From Ignavibacteriaceae bacterium (GTDB taxonomy: Bacteria > Bacteroidota > Ignavibacteria > Ignavibacteriales > Ignavibacteriaceae), in NCBI GenBank assembly GCA_013042995.1, contig JABDPB010000120.1:1-50521 (forward strand): a DNA stretch of 50,521 nucleotides, read 5' to 3'. The notes under the pieces are model-generated. The model saw nothing but the letters and a program-made list of their open reading frames with translations. It made no database searches and had not been told where the DNA came from. Shown in pieces: positions 32,778 through 43,200 of the stretch; position 1 is the first letter of the stretch, and each line of letters begins with the position of its first letter. The translations under genes and the position numbers were made by a program.

Positions 32778-33725
32778 TTATCCTTTATCTATATTAAATA
32801 ATGAACTAATTGATTCGTGGTTAAATGTTCTGCGGATTGCTTCCGCAAATAAACCTGATGACGATATAACTTCTATTTTATCAGATTTATTTTTTGCTTC
32901 AATGTTGATCGAATCAGTGACATATAATTTTAGCAACTCTGATTTATCTATTTTGTCAATCGCTTCACCTGAAAGAACGGGATGCGTAACTGCTCCGTAA
33001 ATATTTTTTGCACCGTTATTTTTTAACGATTGAACTGCACTAACAAATGTTCCCGCAGTATCAATCAGGTCATCAACTATTAGAATATCTTTATCTTTTA
33101 CGTCACCAATAATATTAACAACTTCAGCAACATTTTGTTTTGGTCTTCTCTTATCAATAACAACAAGCGCTGTATCTAACAGTTTTGCATATGCACGCGC
33201 AATTTTTATACCTCCAACATCAGGAGAAACAACTACAAGTTTTTTATGCAGATGCAAAAGATGCTCATTAAACACTGATGATCCGTAAAGATGATCAAAC
33301 GGCAAATCAGAAAATCCTTGAATCTGCGCAGCGTGAAGATCCATTGTAATTATTCTATCAGCACCTGCAACGGCAAGCAAATTAGCCATAAGTTTGGAGG
33401 TAATTGCCACCCTCGGCTGATCTTTCCTATCCTGCCTCGCATATCCAAAGTAAGGAATTACTGCCGTAATAGTATTTGTTGATGCCCTTCGAGCTGCATC
33501 AATCATAATGAGCAATTCCATTAGATTATCCGTGGGAGGGTTTGTAGATTGAATTATAAATACATCCTGACCCCGAATATTCTCAAGAAATTTAACCCAT
33601 ATTTCACCGTCACTAAACCTCTTAAGTTCTACTTGTCCGAGCGATTTTCCAATCTTTATAGCGATACTTTTCGCAAGAGGAAGATTAGACCCTCCGGCAA
33701 AAATCATGTAATCACTTGTTACCAT
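32778..33725 (-). CDS. prs: Ribose-phosphate pyrophosphokinase
   Basis: 315 residues. GGSNLPLAKSIA, RFSDGEIWVKFLENIRGQDVFI, PYFGYARQDRKDQPR, IITMDLHAAQIQGFSDLP and the PRPP loop ILIVDDLIDTAGT identify a class I PRPP synthetase. It makes PRPP from ribose 5-phosphate and ATP for nucleotide, His and Trp synthesis. First gene of the prs-rplY-pth operon, with a good promoter upstream. RFSDGE carries the usual ATP-loop residues. Confidence 0.97.
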   Translation of the reverse strand: MVTSDYMIFAGGSNLPLAKSIAIKIGKSLGQVELKRFSDGEIWVKFLENIRGQDVFIIQSTNPPTDNLMELLIMIDAARRASTNTITAVIPYFGYARQDRKDQPRVAITSKLMANLLAVAGADRIITMDLHAAQIQGFSDLPFDHLYGSSVFNEHLLHLHKKLVVVSPDVGGIKIARAYAKLLDTALVVIDKRRPKQNVAEVVNIIGDVKDKDILIVDDLIDTAGTFVSAVQSLKNNGAKNIYGAVTHPVLSGEAIDKIDKSELLKLYVTDSINIEAKNKSDKIEVISSSGLFAEAIRRTFNHESISSLFNIDKG

Positions 33726-33766
33726 TTATACAAAAAAACGGATAGAAAATATTGAAAAATAGAAAG

Positions 33767-33797
33767 CAAATATATGTAAACCCCCCAGTTAAGTCAA
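33767..33797 (-). promoter_or_regulatory. Bacteroidota-type promoter of prs
   Basis: On the minus strand, TTG (33797-33795), 20 bases, then TATATTTG (33774-33767). This fits the TTG-17/23-TAnnTTTG consensus of the primary sigma factor in Bacteroidota. The prs ATG is about 40 bases downstream. It is the best promoter match seen in the window. Confidence 0.65.
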
Positions 33798-33839
33798 TAA
33801 ATTTTGATGTCGATAATGAAGGCTAAAATTAAATTTCAA

Positions 33840-34526
33840 TCAACTTTTTTTCTTTTTAAATAAAAAGATTAAAACTAGCAGTAAAACTGCTCCTGAAAGA
33901 TAGTAAATCCAAAGTGGAGTTTCTTTAAGTTTAAATGGTCTAAAAGTAACCGAGATGGTTTTACCGCCTCCTATTTCAGATAATTTATATTCCCAGCTTA
34001 GCTTTCTGCCAGATGATTTATGAGCATTATGGGTCACAATATCACCAGAGAAATTGTAAACATAATTTACGTTAAAACTGCTCGCATCTATTCCAAATCC
34101 TGTGGCTATTGGCGAAATAAATTGAGAGAAAATTATCTGTCCTGAAGCATTTTTAACAAATGAAAATTTGGAGTCCGAAAACGCCTTTGTTTTATTTAAT
34201 GAATCAATGTGTGTAAATGAAAAGTCTATTACAGCATGTGTTGTGCTGTCAGTTGTATCACTATAAACAACAACATTTTCCAGTGTAGTATAAGGCGAAT
34301 TGAATTGTGATTTGATTGAATCCGGATTAAAAATTCCAATATCATCAATCACCATTTTCCTTTCGTTGCTCATGATTTTCATCCAGTAATCAATTTTCAT
34401 ATATCCCGAACCATCGGGATATAGTTTCACCTCCTGATAATAATCCAAACAACCATAAATTTGCAACAATAAAACAAAGAGGAAAACCTTTTTAATAAGT
34501 AGAGAAGTTTTATTTTTGGGTGCCAA
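33840..34526 (-). CDS. Lipoprotein with a C-terminal transmembrane helix, unknown function
   Basis: 228 residues, TTG start. A signal sequence with lipobox IYGC (Cys26) begins a beta-rich domain, DYYQEVKLYPDGSGYMKIDYW, and ends with one hydrophobic helix (YYLSGAVLLLVLIFLF) followed by KKKKS. Lipid at one end and a helix with a positive tail at the other suggests a domain held on the outer face of the inner membrane. The beginning resembles the repetitive beta strands of LppM-like lipoproteins, but I do not recognise a named family. It is transcribed away from fmdB and follows prs on the same strand with about 110 bases between. Confidence 0.72.
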   Translation of the reverse strand: MAPKNKTSLLIKKVFLFVLLLQIYGCLDYYQEVKLYPDGSGYMKIDYWMKIMSNERKMVIDDIGIFNPDSIKSQFNSPYTTLENVVVYSDTTDSTTHAVIDFSFTHIDSLNKTKAFSDSKFSFVKNASGQIIFSQFISPIATGFGIDASSFNVNYVYNFSGDIVTHNAHKSSGRKLSWEYKLSEIGGGKTISVTFRPFKLKETPLWIYYLSGAVLLLVLIFLFKKKKS

Positions 34527-34632
34527 ATAATTATTCCATAGCGAATCTTAAATGAGACTTAATAATCAAATTTAGATAAAAAATAAATTATTTCATTATT
34601 TTCGCATCTAATAAAATTTTTAAGGTGTAAAA

Positions 34633-34890
34633 ATGCCAACTTACGATTATAAATGCACAAACTGTAATTATACTTTTGAAGCTTTTCAGCCAATGACTGC
34701 AGATCCATTAGAGGAATGTCCCGAATGCAAAGGAACTGTACAACGATTAATTGGTTCAGGTGCAGGCCCCATCTTTAAAGGTAGTGGATTTTATCAGACA
34801 GATTATAAAAACACAAAACCAAATAACGCTAAAGAAGCAAAGCCATCGGCAGAAAGTAAAAAAACAACTAAAGACAAAAAGGCCGGATAA
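34633..34890 (+). CDS. FmdB-family zinc ribbon protein
   Basis: 85 residues. MPTYDYKCTNCNYTFEAFQPM, then EECPECKGTVQRLIGSG and FKGSGFYQTDYK are the FmdB/putative regulatory protein family. Four cysteines in two CxxC pairs bind zinc. The tail is Lys-rich and unconserved. Named after a gene upstream of amidase fmdA in Methylophilus; the molecular role in most bacteria is unknown. Monocistronic, followed by a terminator. Confidence 0.9.
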   Translation: MPTYDYKCTNCNYTFEAFQPMTADPLEECPECKGTVQRLIGSGAGPIFKGSGFYQTDYKNTKPNNAKEAKPSAESKKTTKDKKAG

Positions 34891-34917
34891 TTACAGCTTG
34901 GAGTTAACTGAAAAATT

Positions 34918-34949
34918 AAGGCTGAGACTAAAATAAGCTTCAGCCTTTT
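34918..34949. terminator. Intrinsic terminator after fmdB-family gene
   Basis: AAGGCTGA (34918-34925) pairs with TCAGCCTT (34940-34947) around a 14-base loop, followed by TTTTA-type sequence. Convergent with the end of the barrel-protein gene at 34971, so it may serve both strands. Confidence 0.7.
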
Positions 34950-34970
34950 ATATTGAGATATTTATACTCT

Positions 34971-37900
34971 TTAAAAATCAGCACCTAAAGAGAAGTAAAA
35001 TTTGGGGGAAGAGAAACCATCTATATTGTAAGCCCAGGCAACATCGAAGCGCAGAAGGAAATATAAAAAGAATAATCGTGCACCTACTCCTGTTCCCATT
35101 AACAAATCATCTGTAATAAGATTTCCGAATTCGTTTTTACCAAACAGCTTTATTTTACTGTTATCGTACCAAGCCGAACCCACATCAATAAAAGCAACCC
35201 CGATTATGTTGTTGAATAAAAATGGTAATCCGCCAGTGAGTAAATATCTAATTAGGGGAAATCGCAGTTCCATATTTACCAGAAAGTACCTTGTCCCAAT
35301 TCTTTCTGAATAATTATAACCCCGAAGCGGAAGTGCTGCTGTTAAAAATGCAAAATCGGATGCGGATTCAATAGGAATTTCTGTTGTTGCAAAAGTTCTG
35401 TTTATCCAGTTTTCAATTCCGCCAATAAAAAATCGCTGCGGGTTTTCACCGCCTGAATAACCGCCTGAAAATCTTACCGCAAAAGAGTGATCGGTAAAAA
35501 ATCTGAAGTACGTTCGATAATCACCCATAAAAGAATAAAAGCTTTTATTCGGATTGCCAATTCCCAGATTTCCAAAAACATTAAATCTGTATCTTGTTCC
35601 CTGTATTGGTGCTGTATAACCCCATAAAACGTTATCATGCACAAAGCTAACTGAAGGTACGGTAAACGAAACATTTTCAGTTGGCTCCTGCAAGTTGTCC
35701 AGGTTCTCGCCGCTAACATTTAAGAAACTCATTCCAAATTCAAATCTGTAAAATTTATTAAGCGGATAGCTGGCAGAACCAACAAGTCCAAAATTCCTAT
35801 AGCGGTATAAATTTGATGCAAGAAATCCTTCACTAGTAATTGTTGCGAGCCGAACAAATCGTGCAGTGTGGAATCCTTCTATTCCCCAATTTATTCTTTT
35901 TGCAAGATAGTAATATGCAAGTCCGTAATCGCTGTTCTTTAAATCAATTTGAAGCCCTGTTACGCCAATTAACCGATGATTGCCAAGAACATCGCTGAAT
36001 GAAATGTATGTCGTTCCAACCAATCCGTATAAAGTGCTGTAACCAGCATTTGCATAAACCAGATCGGGAGCAAAGGTAATTTTGTATTTCTGAATCCTAA
36101 AGTTTCCGTTTTCATCTAAATTATCGTTCAGTCTAAATAGCTCATCATCAGCATCCTCATTCACAACAAGAGTTTCATCATCACCTCCAAACACATAATT
36201 TCCGAAATCAATACTTACCGAATCGCCGTAGGTTTTTGAAGAATCTAGAACATTTCCCGTATAGAAAAGTGATGATTGTGAATCTGACGAATCAACTTGA
36301 GTTGAGTCTTCATCAACTAATCCCTGCTGTTGTTTTACTACTTCCAATGGTCTTACATCTAAATCTAATTTACCCTGGCGATATTTTGTGAGCGGGAGGT
36401 CTTCTATTTCCAAATCAATTTCAAATGGATTGTTTAATAAAAAAATGTTAAAAGAGGACTCATACAAGGATGAAAATGCTAACTTTTTTCCATCTTTTGT
36501 AGCCGAAAGCTGATATAAACCTGATTGTGAATTTGTAACAGGAATTGGCTTTATGTCTTTAATGTCACTTACATATTCATCATCTGAAGAAAAGTATAAT
36601 CTTTTTTTGTAAATGTTATTTATTCCGTTTACATCTGAAATAAATAATAATTCTGTACCTGCTTCATTTATAACCGGCGATGATTCGTTACTGTTTGGCA
36701 TATCTGTAATTCGTTTTACAGTAAGCGAATCAACATCCAGGGCATAAATTTCTGTTTGTGTATAATCGTGCTTGTAAATCTTAAAACCGTCGGATAGTTC
36801 TTCAGCATTTAAATAACTGTTTCTATCGGAGATAAAATATATTGTTTTTCCATCATGCGACCAGCAAGGATCGCTATCTGTAAACAAATCGTTTGTGAGA
36901 TTTTTTGCTTCTTTTGTTTCAAAGTTATAAACATAAATATCTGTCTGGCGAGGAGTTTGGCCGACAAACGTAATAAAATTGCCATCCAACGACCAGCTAA
37001 CACTGTGAATTGCATCAAATTGAATTGGTAGTGTATAGTAATCTTCTTCTTCGTAATCAAAAATGTAAACAACATCGAAACCGTGACTCAAAGCAGAGAT
37101 GGCAATTTTTGATCCGTCAGGTGACCATGTTAAACCAGGAGTTAAAATATTTAACTCTTCAAAATTAGGTGAGGTGTTTCCTTCAGCTAGTTCTTTTATT
37201 ATTTCACCTGTGTTAGCATCCATTACGTATAGGCTGAAAAAGAAATCACGATTTGTAATGAATGCAATCTTGTCACCCTGGGGTGAAATGGCAGGACTTG
37301 TGTTGTAAAAACCATCATCTTCTTCAGGATCAGTTAATCTCTTTGCGTATTCATCCGGGTCTTGAGTAATTTCAATATCGGGCCAAAAAACTCTTTTAAT
37401 ATCTTTTTTCCAGCGTTCATTAAATTCCTTAAGATCTAAACCGATGGTTTGTTTAAATGCAGCGTCAACACTTCCTACAGATCTGAGGGCATTAATAATT
37501 TCACCAATTTTTTCTTTGCCGTATTTTTTTGCGATATAATAAAAAACCGCCTGTCCGCCTCGATAAGCAAAATAACCACCAAGCCTTTGAACATCCGGTA
37601 GGTACTCACCAATTGCTGCATCGCGAATAAACATATCGGTATCTTCATCCCATCCTAAAGCTTGGTATTCAGCCATTCCCTCACTAAACCACAATGGGAT
37701 TTGAATTGAAATATTATTTGAAATTATATTTTGAAGTGAACCACCGTAGAACATATCGTTCATTACTGCGTGAACAAGTTCATGATGAATCAGGTGGCGG
37801 AACTTTTTGAATGAGCCATGGAATTGAATTACTACCCTGTTTTTGAAGAGTTCAGTAAAGCCTTCAATTCCTTCGCTAAGATACGTATCAGTTACATTTG

Positions 37901-38183
37901 TTTCTTGAAAGTCATTCTGTGAATTGTAAATTATTAGAGTAACTCGATTATTAATAGAGTAATCAAAACTATTTTGAATTTTGGCTAGTGCATCTTCTGC
38001 AGCGTAGGCTGTAAATTCAGCAAGTGTTTCTCCATCATTTGTAAAGAAAATATCGAAGTGGCTCGTTTGAATGTATTGCCAATCAAAATATTTGTATTGA
38101 ACTTTGTTTTTGCCAAATTGAGCAAATAGTAAAACCTGCGCCGCAAAAACCAGAAGAAGGATATTTAATACTTTTTTCAGCAT
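34971..38183 (-). CDS. Exported metallopeptidase-propeller-Omp85-like barrel fusion protein
   Basis: 1070 residues with a signal peptide ending near LLFAQ. Residues about 30-270 are a gluzincin-type peptidase domain: HHELVHAVMND with zinc ligands His134 and His138 and catalytic Glu135, then LWFSEGMAEY with third ligand Glu168. Residues about 290-600 are TolB-like PD40 propeller repeats (TSPAISPQGDKIAFITNRD, LTWSPDGSKIAISA, SVSWSLDGNFITF, PCWSHDGKTIYFISDRN). From about 700 to the end is a 16-strand-like barrel similar to Omp85/BamA: FFIGGIENW, LRGYNYSERIGTRYFLVNMELRFP, GVAFIDVGSAWY, and a terminal Phe. No POTRA domain is visible. It lies four bases after rnr in an operon with tamB. An outer-membrane assembly or secretion factor with a periplasmic protease is plausible. 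Confidence 0.82.
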   Translation of the reverse strand: MLKKVLNILLLVFAAQVLLFAQFGKNKVQYKYFDWQYIQTSHFDIFFTNDGETLAEFTAYAAEDALAKIQNSFDYSINNRVTLIIYNSQNDFQETNVTDTYLSEGIEGFTELFKNRVVIQFHGSFKKFRHLIHHELVHAVMNDMFYGGSLQNIISNNISIQIPLWFSEGMAEYQALGWDEDTDMFIRDAAIGEYLPDVQRLGGYFAYRGGQAVFYYIAKKYGKEKIGEIINALRSVGSVDAAFKQTIGLDLKEFNERWKKDIKRVFWPDIEITQDPDEYAKRLTDPEEDDGFYNTSPAISPQGDKIAFITNRDFFFSLYVMDANTGEIIKELAEGNTSPNFEELNILTPGLTWSPDGSKIAISALSHGFDVVYIFDYEEEDYYTLPIQFDAIHSVSWSLDGNFITFVGQTPRQTDIYVYNFETKEAKNLTNDLFTDSDPCWSHDGKTIYFISDRNSYLNAEELSDGFKIYKHDYTQTEIYALDVDSLTVKRITDMPNSNESSPVINEAGTELLFISDVNGINNIYKKRLYFSSDDEYVSDIKDIKPIPVTNSQSGLYQLSATKDGKKLAFSSLYESSFNIFLLNNPFEIDLEIEDLPLTKYRQGKLDLDVRPLEVVKQQQGLVDEDSTQVDSSDSQSSLFYTGNVLDSSKTYGDSVSIDFGNYVFGGDDETLVVNEDADDELFRLNDNLDENGNFRIQKYKITFAPDLVYANAGYSTLYGLVGTTYISFSDVLGNHRLIGVTGLQIDLKNSDYGLAYYYLAKRINWGIEGFHTARFVRLATITSEGFLASNLYRYRNFGLVGSASYPLNKFYRFEFGMSFLNVSGENLDNLQEPTENVSFTVPSVSFVHDNVLWGYTAPIQGTRYRFNVFGNLGIGNPNKSFYSFMGDYRTYFRFFTDHSFAVRFSGGYSGGENPQRFFIGGIENWINRTFATTEIPIESASDFAFLTAALPLRGYNYSERIGTRYFLVNMELRFPLIRYLLTGGLPFLFNNIIGVAFIDVGSAWYDNSKIKLFGKNEFGNLITDDLLMGTGVGARLFFLYFLLRFDVAWAYNIDGFSSPKFYFSLGADF

Positions 38184-38187
38184 AATT

Positions 38188-40281
38188 TTACCCGTTTTCT
38201 TTTATAATAAAATCCATTTCCAGATTATCTAAATCTACCCGTACAAGTTTTACACAAATCCTGTCTCCTAATCTAAATTGTTTTTTAGTTCTGTTACCAA
38301 TTAATGAATATTTTTTTTCAGACAAAACATAAAAATCGCCCTCCAAATCTCTTGCTCGAATCAAACCCTGAGCCAAAAAATCGGTCAATTCAACAAAAAT
38401 TCCAAAGCTTGCAACGCCTGAAATTACAGCGTTAAATTCTTCACCGATCTTATTTTTCAAAAATTGAACCTGTTTTTGCTTTACAGAAAGCCTTTCAGCT
38501 TCCATAGAATTCCGTTCTGCTGCAGATATATGGTCGCAAATTTCATCCAATTCTTCAAGTGAATAATTAATTCCACTTTTATTTTTTGGTGTTTTATCTA
38601 CAATTCTGTGTACAATTAAATCGGCGTAGCGACGAATTGGAGATGTAAAGTGTGTGTAAAAACTGAATCCCAAACCATAATGTCCTATATTTTGAGCTGA
38701 ATAAACCGCTTTCGCCATTGATCGAATTGCGAGTTCATTGATTACACCCTCTTCTTCGGTTCCTTTTACACTTTCCATCAGCTTGTTGAATTGACTTGCT
38801 GCTTTGCCGGAATGCGGATTGAAAGAGTAACCCAATGATTTTACAAATCGTGAAAACTCTTCAATTTTTTCCTGATCGGGAAAATCATGAATTCGGTACG
38901 CAAATGGAATTTTCTTTTTGCGCGAAATTTTCTCAGCAACCGATTTATTAGCCAGCAACATAAACTCTTCAACAAGCATGTTGCTTTCTTTAATTTCCTT
39001 TTTAACAATGTTAACAGGCTTACCATCTGTATCCAATTCAAATTCTACTTCAGCTGTAAAAAATTCTAAACTGCCTTCTCGAAATCTTTTCTTCCTTAGC
39101 TTTGTTGCAATTTTGTCAAGCAAAACAATTTCCTCACTGTACTCTCCGCTTCCTGTTTCAATAATTTTCTGAGCTTCTTCGTAAGTAAATCTTCTCTTGC
39201 TATTTATAATAGTCTTTGCAATCTGATAACCATTTACCCTGCCATTTTGCGTAATTTCAAAAATTGCAGAAAAGGTTAGCCTGTCTTCATTCGGAACCAG
39301 CGAACAAATATTGTTCGAAAGTTTTTCCGGCAGCATAGGAATTGCTTTGCCAACAAAATAAGTACTATTTCCCCTGTTTAAAGCTTCTTCATCTAATTCA
39401 GATCCAGCTTTTACATAATGGCTGACATCCGCAATGTGAACACCGACTTTAAAATTTCCGTTATCAAGTTTTTCAATCGAGAGAGCGTCATCAAAATCTT
39501 TTGCATCTCTCGGATCAATTGTAAATACATTTTTTTCTCTAAAATCAATTCTTTTGTTTACATCTTCTTCAGTAATACTAATATTGATCTCCTCTGCTTC
39601 ACGCAGAACTGATTTACTGAAAGCAGTTGGAATTCCAAATTCACGTGCAATTGATATGACTTCCGCATCTAAGGTGCCTTCTTCTCCTAAAATTTCAACA
39701 ACTTCTCCCTCGGGATTGAGCATTCTGTCATCCCAATTTATTTTTCCGACGGTAACCTTATCACCTGGTTTTGCACCGTGTAAATCTTCTCTATCTATAT
39801 AAATATCGCGATGGATTTTTACATCATCAGGGGAAATAAAATAAAATGATTTTGATTTACGTAATTGTCCAACAAACTGTTTTCTTTTTCTCCGGATAAC
39901 TTTGGTTATTTGTCCTTCAAGGTTTTTGCCTTTTTGCTTTGCAAAAAAAACAACTTCAACCAAATCACCATGGAAAGCGTTGTTGCTGTTGCGTGCTGAT
40001 ATATAAATATCTTTTAATTTATTGTTTTTAGGAAGAACAAAACCAAATCCGCCTTCGTTTAATTGAAAGTGACCAACAATCCGGTTTGTATCAGGCAAGG
40101 ATTTTAACTTATACTTTTTACCATTCTTAGAAAGGAATTTTTCTACCGCAAGTTTATGCAAAGTAGTTTTTAGTTCTTTATAATCCTTCTCTGTTTTTAT
40201 CTTTAAACGTTTAGCAACCTCTTTGCTCTTAAAGTTTCTGTTAGGATTAGTTTTAAAAAACGATTTAATTTGATTTTTCAT
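38188..40281 (-). CDS. rnr: Ribonuclease R
   Basis: 697 residues. A winged-helix start (KRLKIKTEKDYKELKTTLHKL), two cold-shock domains (VGHFQLNEGGFGFVLP; DIYIDREDLHGAKPGDKV), the RNB catalytic domain with FTIDPRDAKDFDDALSIE, YFVGKAIPMLPEKLSNNICSL and HYGLGFSFYTHFTSPIRRYADLIVHR, and a C-terminal S1 domain (VISGVASFGIFVEL). It degrades structured RNA in the 3' to 5' direction. The start ATG shares one base with the tamB stop (TGATG), so translation is coupled. The basic C-terminal tail of E. coli RNase R is missing. Confidence 0.96.
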   Translation of the reverse strand: MKNQIKSFFKTNPNRNFKSKEVAKRLKIKTEKDYKELKTTLHKLAVEKFLSKNGKKYKLKSLPDTNRIVGHFQLNEGGFGFVLPKNNKLKDIYISARNSNNAFHGDLVEVVFFAKQKGKNLEGQITKVIRRKRKQFVGQLRKSKSFYFISPDDVKIHRDIYIDREDLHGAKPGDKVTVGKINWDDRMLNPEGEVVEILGEEGTLDAEVISIAREFGIPTAFSKSVLREAEEINISITEEDVNKRIDFREKNVFTIDPRDAKDFDDALSIEKLDNGNFKVGVHIADVSHYVKAGSELDEEALNRGNSTYFVGKAIPMLPEKLSNNICSLVPNEDRLTFSAIFEITQNGRVNGYQIAKTIINSKRRFTYEEAQKIIETGSGEYSEEIVLLDKIATKLRKKRFREGSLEFFTAEVEFELDTDGKPVNIVKKEIKESNMLVEEFMLLANKSVAEKISRKKKIPFAYRIHDFPDQEKIEEFSRFVKSLGYSFNPHSGKAASQFNKLMESVKGTEEEGVINELAIRSMAKAVYSAQNIGHYGLGFSFYTHFTSPIRRYADLIVHRIVDKTPKNKSGINYSLEELDEICDHISAAERNSMEAERLSVKQKQVQFLKNKIGEEFNAVISGVASFGIFVELTDFLAQGLIRARDLEGDFYVLSEKKYSLIGNRTKKQFRLGDRICVKLVRVDLDNLEMDFIIKENG

Positions 40282-43200
40282 CAGAATGTGAACCCATATT
40301 TTAAGCCAAGTTCATTAATCATTTCGCCATAAGTAGTAGATTGGAAAGTTGGTTCACGTCTCTCAAGGCGTAGGATTAATCTTGTAAAAATAAACGGATA
40401 TTCAATTTTAATATTTGCACGGCTTAAGTCCTGAAACACCTGCGATGTGCCACCAATTTCATATCTTATTTCTCCCACTTTACCAATCAGATTGAATTTG
40501 GTTTCCGTACCAACTTGCTGCACATTTACGCTGCGGACGAGATCTCCTAGCTGTTCATTTAAAAATCCACCCACAATTGAACCTGCAACTGAAGCAGCAG
40601 TGGACACTGCTACGTTAGTTTCTTGAAGAGATGCATCCTCCTGAAATTTACCTACTATAATAAAAAATATTGCATCGGAAGCTGTCTTTGAAGCATCAAG
40701 TTCAAACTGTCCAAAATTTGTTCTACGTTTATAAACCGCCACATTTCTATCATCACGTATAAAGTTTGTGTTCAAACTTTTTACCGGACCCTCAAGACTA
40801 ATTTTTACTTGCACCTCGTATTCATTTCCAACTGTGGTTAAAGTGTCCGGATTATAGTAACCTTGATAAGTTGAAGTTACATCTAGATATGGATTATCAA
40901 TTTCATCTAAAAATTTTACGGAACCTCTTGCTTGAAATGTTTTTATAAAATCCAGCTTAGAGCCATCAAGCAGTTGTAATTCACCTCTTGCCTTCGGTAC
41001 GTTATCAATTACAGTATATTCAAAATCGCCGCCTAAATATGCTGTTAGATTTTGTTTAAACTCACGTGAAAGGACAAAAACCATTTTTGCTTCATTTTCA
41101 ACTTGAATTTTTATGTCCAAATCAAAAGGAATTTTAGAAGCTGCATCCATTTCATCTCTTTGTGACTCGGAAATTGTTATCAAACTATCAATTTCTTTAT
41201 CAATAAAATCTTCCTCCAGAGAAATAAAACTATATCTAAATTTATCGCTTTCATTTGTATAGGCTGACTGGGTTGGTGAAAATGTTACGTTAGCCCCTTC
41301 CTTTAAAATTAAATCAGCCATCAAAGAATTTTGTGTTTCATTTAAAGTAAAACTCATATCTTCACGTGTTCTTATTGCAATATCACCGTATAAATTAGGA
41401 TTAACAGCACGCGATTTTTCACTTAAAAGCTTTAAATCACCAGAAGCAGTGATATCAATTTCCGCTGGTTCAAAACTGTCCATCACTATTCTACCCGAAG
41501 CGGTAATTTTACCTCCACCCTTAGTTTCTTTGTTGTTCTCCAATGAAAAACTAGCGATGGTGATCTCATTATCCGTTAAAACTAATCCGGTTTCCATTAG
41601 ATAGTTTAAATTATTTGCCTCAACTGTAAATGAACCATATTTAATTTGAAGCTCGCCTTCAGAACTAATATCATTGTACGTACCTGTAAGCTGAATATCA
41701 CTTTCTAAAATTCCATTTATTTTTGTTATACCTGGAACGATACTTCCTGCAAATCGTAGATCAAAATTATTTGCAAAAAAGTTTATGTAAAATTCTTCAT
41801 CATCGGGCAGAAGTTTTTCTGAACCCAAAGAAAGATCAATCGGCAAATTTCCATTTAAGCCAAGCCAGGGATTGTTAATTTCACTTTTAGACTTAAAGAA
41901 GTTTATATCGGCTGTTAGCAATTTATTTTTATAGTCTAAATTACTTTTAACAAAGCCGAGAAAAACTTTTTCTGCAGTTACACTATCTAGAGCAAAATCT
42001 ATTGCAATCAACGGATTATCAGGTGTGCCTTTGTAATCAAGATTTAAACTTATTTCTGAATCTGGTGTTTGATCTGGTGGAAGATCAAATAAATTTACAC
42101 TTAAATCCTTTCCATCAATATTTTTTACAGAAAGATTAATTTCTCCGTAATCAGAAAGGGAATAGTTGCCCATTAAATCAACTACTCCACCGTTGTGTCC
42201 AAGTTTAAACGAATTGATTTGAAACTCATCATTTGAATAGCTAAAAATAACATTTTCGCGGTTCCGCAAATCAAACTGATTGTATTTTGTAACCAACTCA
42301 TCTAGTGAAACTGAAACTTTGCTGCCTGTTAAATCTATTGTGCCCTTAGTATTAAAGTCCAAAAAGTCCTGATATAAAAGTTGTAGGTTAAGATCTGCAA
42401 AACCTCTGTTCATATTTAATTGAACAGCTAGGTCGCGGATCTCACTACCGAGAAAAATTCTTCTTGCAGTTAAATCTACATTGGCTGAAAAATCATCAAA
42501 TGAGGTTTGCATAACTTTATCATCAATATCTAAATTCAATTCAAAATCAGATAAGTAATAAAGGTTAGTGCCATCCCAAAATTTTAATTGGTTTATCTTT
42601 GTCTCCAAGTCCAATGAGACTAAATCTTCCTCTATAGAAAATTTTCCTGCAAGTTCTCCGTCAACGTCAATTTCCGAATCGCCTAGCAATAGTGAGAGTA
42701 GTTCAAAATCTTTAAACTCCAGCAGATAATCTATATTGAATTCTTTATTAGCAATTACATTTTGAAATTCATTTTCATCAAGTAAAAGATTAGTGCTTAC
42801 AAAAGAGTCATCAAAAAACTTCGGTGGCTGAATAGCATCGATTTTTCTTTCAATCGCCGATGCCAGAAGTTTTACTTCCATCCCTACAGCTTCAACTAGC
42901 TCACTAACTGTGAATTTTCCCGTTATAGTTACATCTGCAAGATCTGAAATAATATTTAAAACGCGATCGTTTTCTCCACTACGTATATCTACAATAATTT
43001 TTGTGCTGTCTATGGAAAGCCCATTTATATCGGAGCTGTCTAATTGAATAACTGCAAAAAGATTTAGATTATCGGGATCAAAATTATCACCGTCGCCATT
43101 CAGTTTTATATTTAAATTTGTTCCAAAATCACTTTCACCTGCAAAGTCACGTACATCAAATCCAGTAAGCTGAATATCAAATTCGTAGCTGGTAGTTTCT

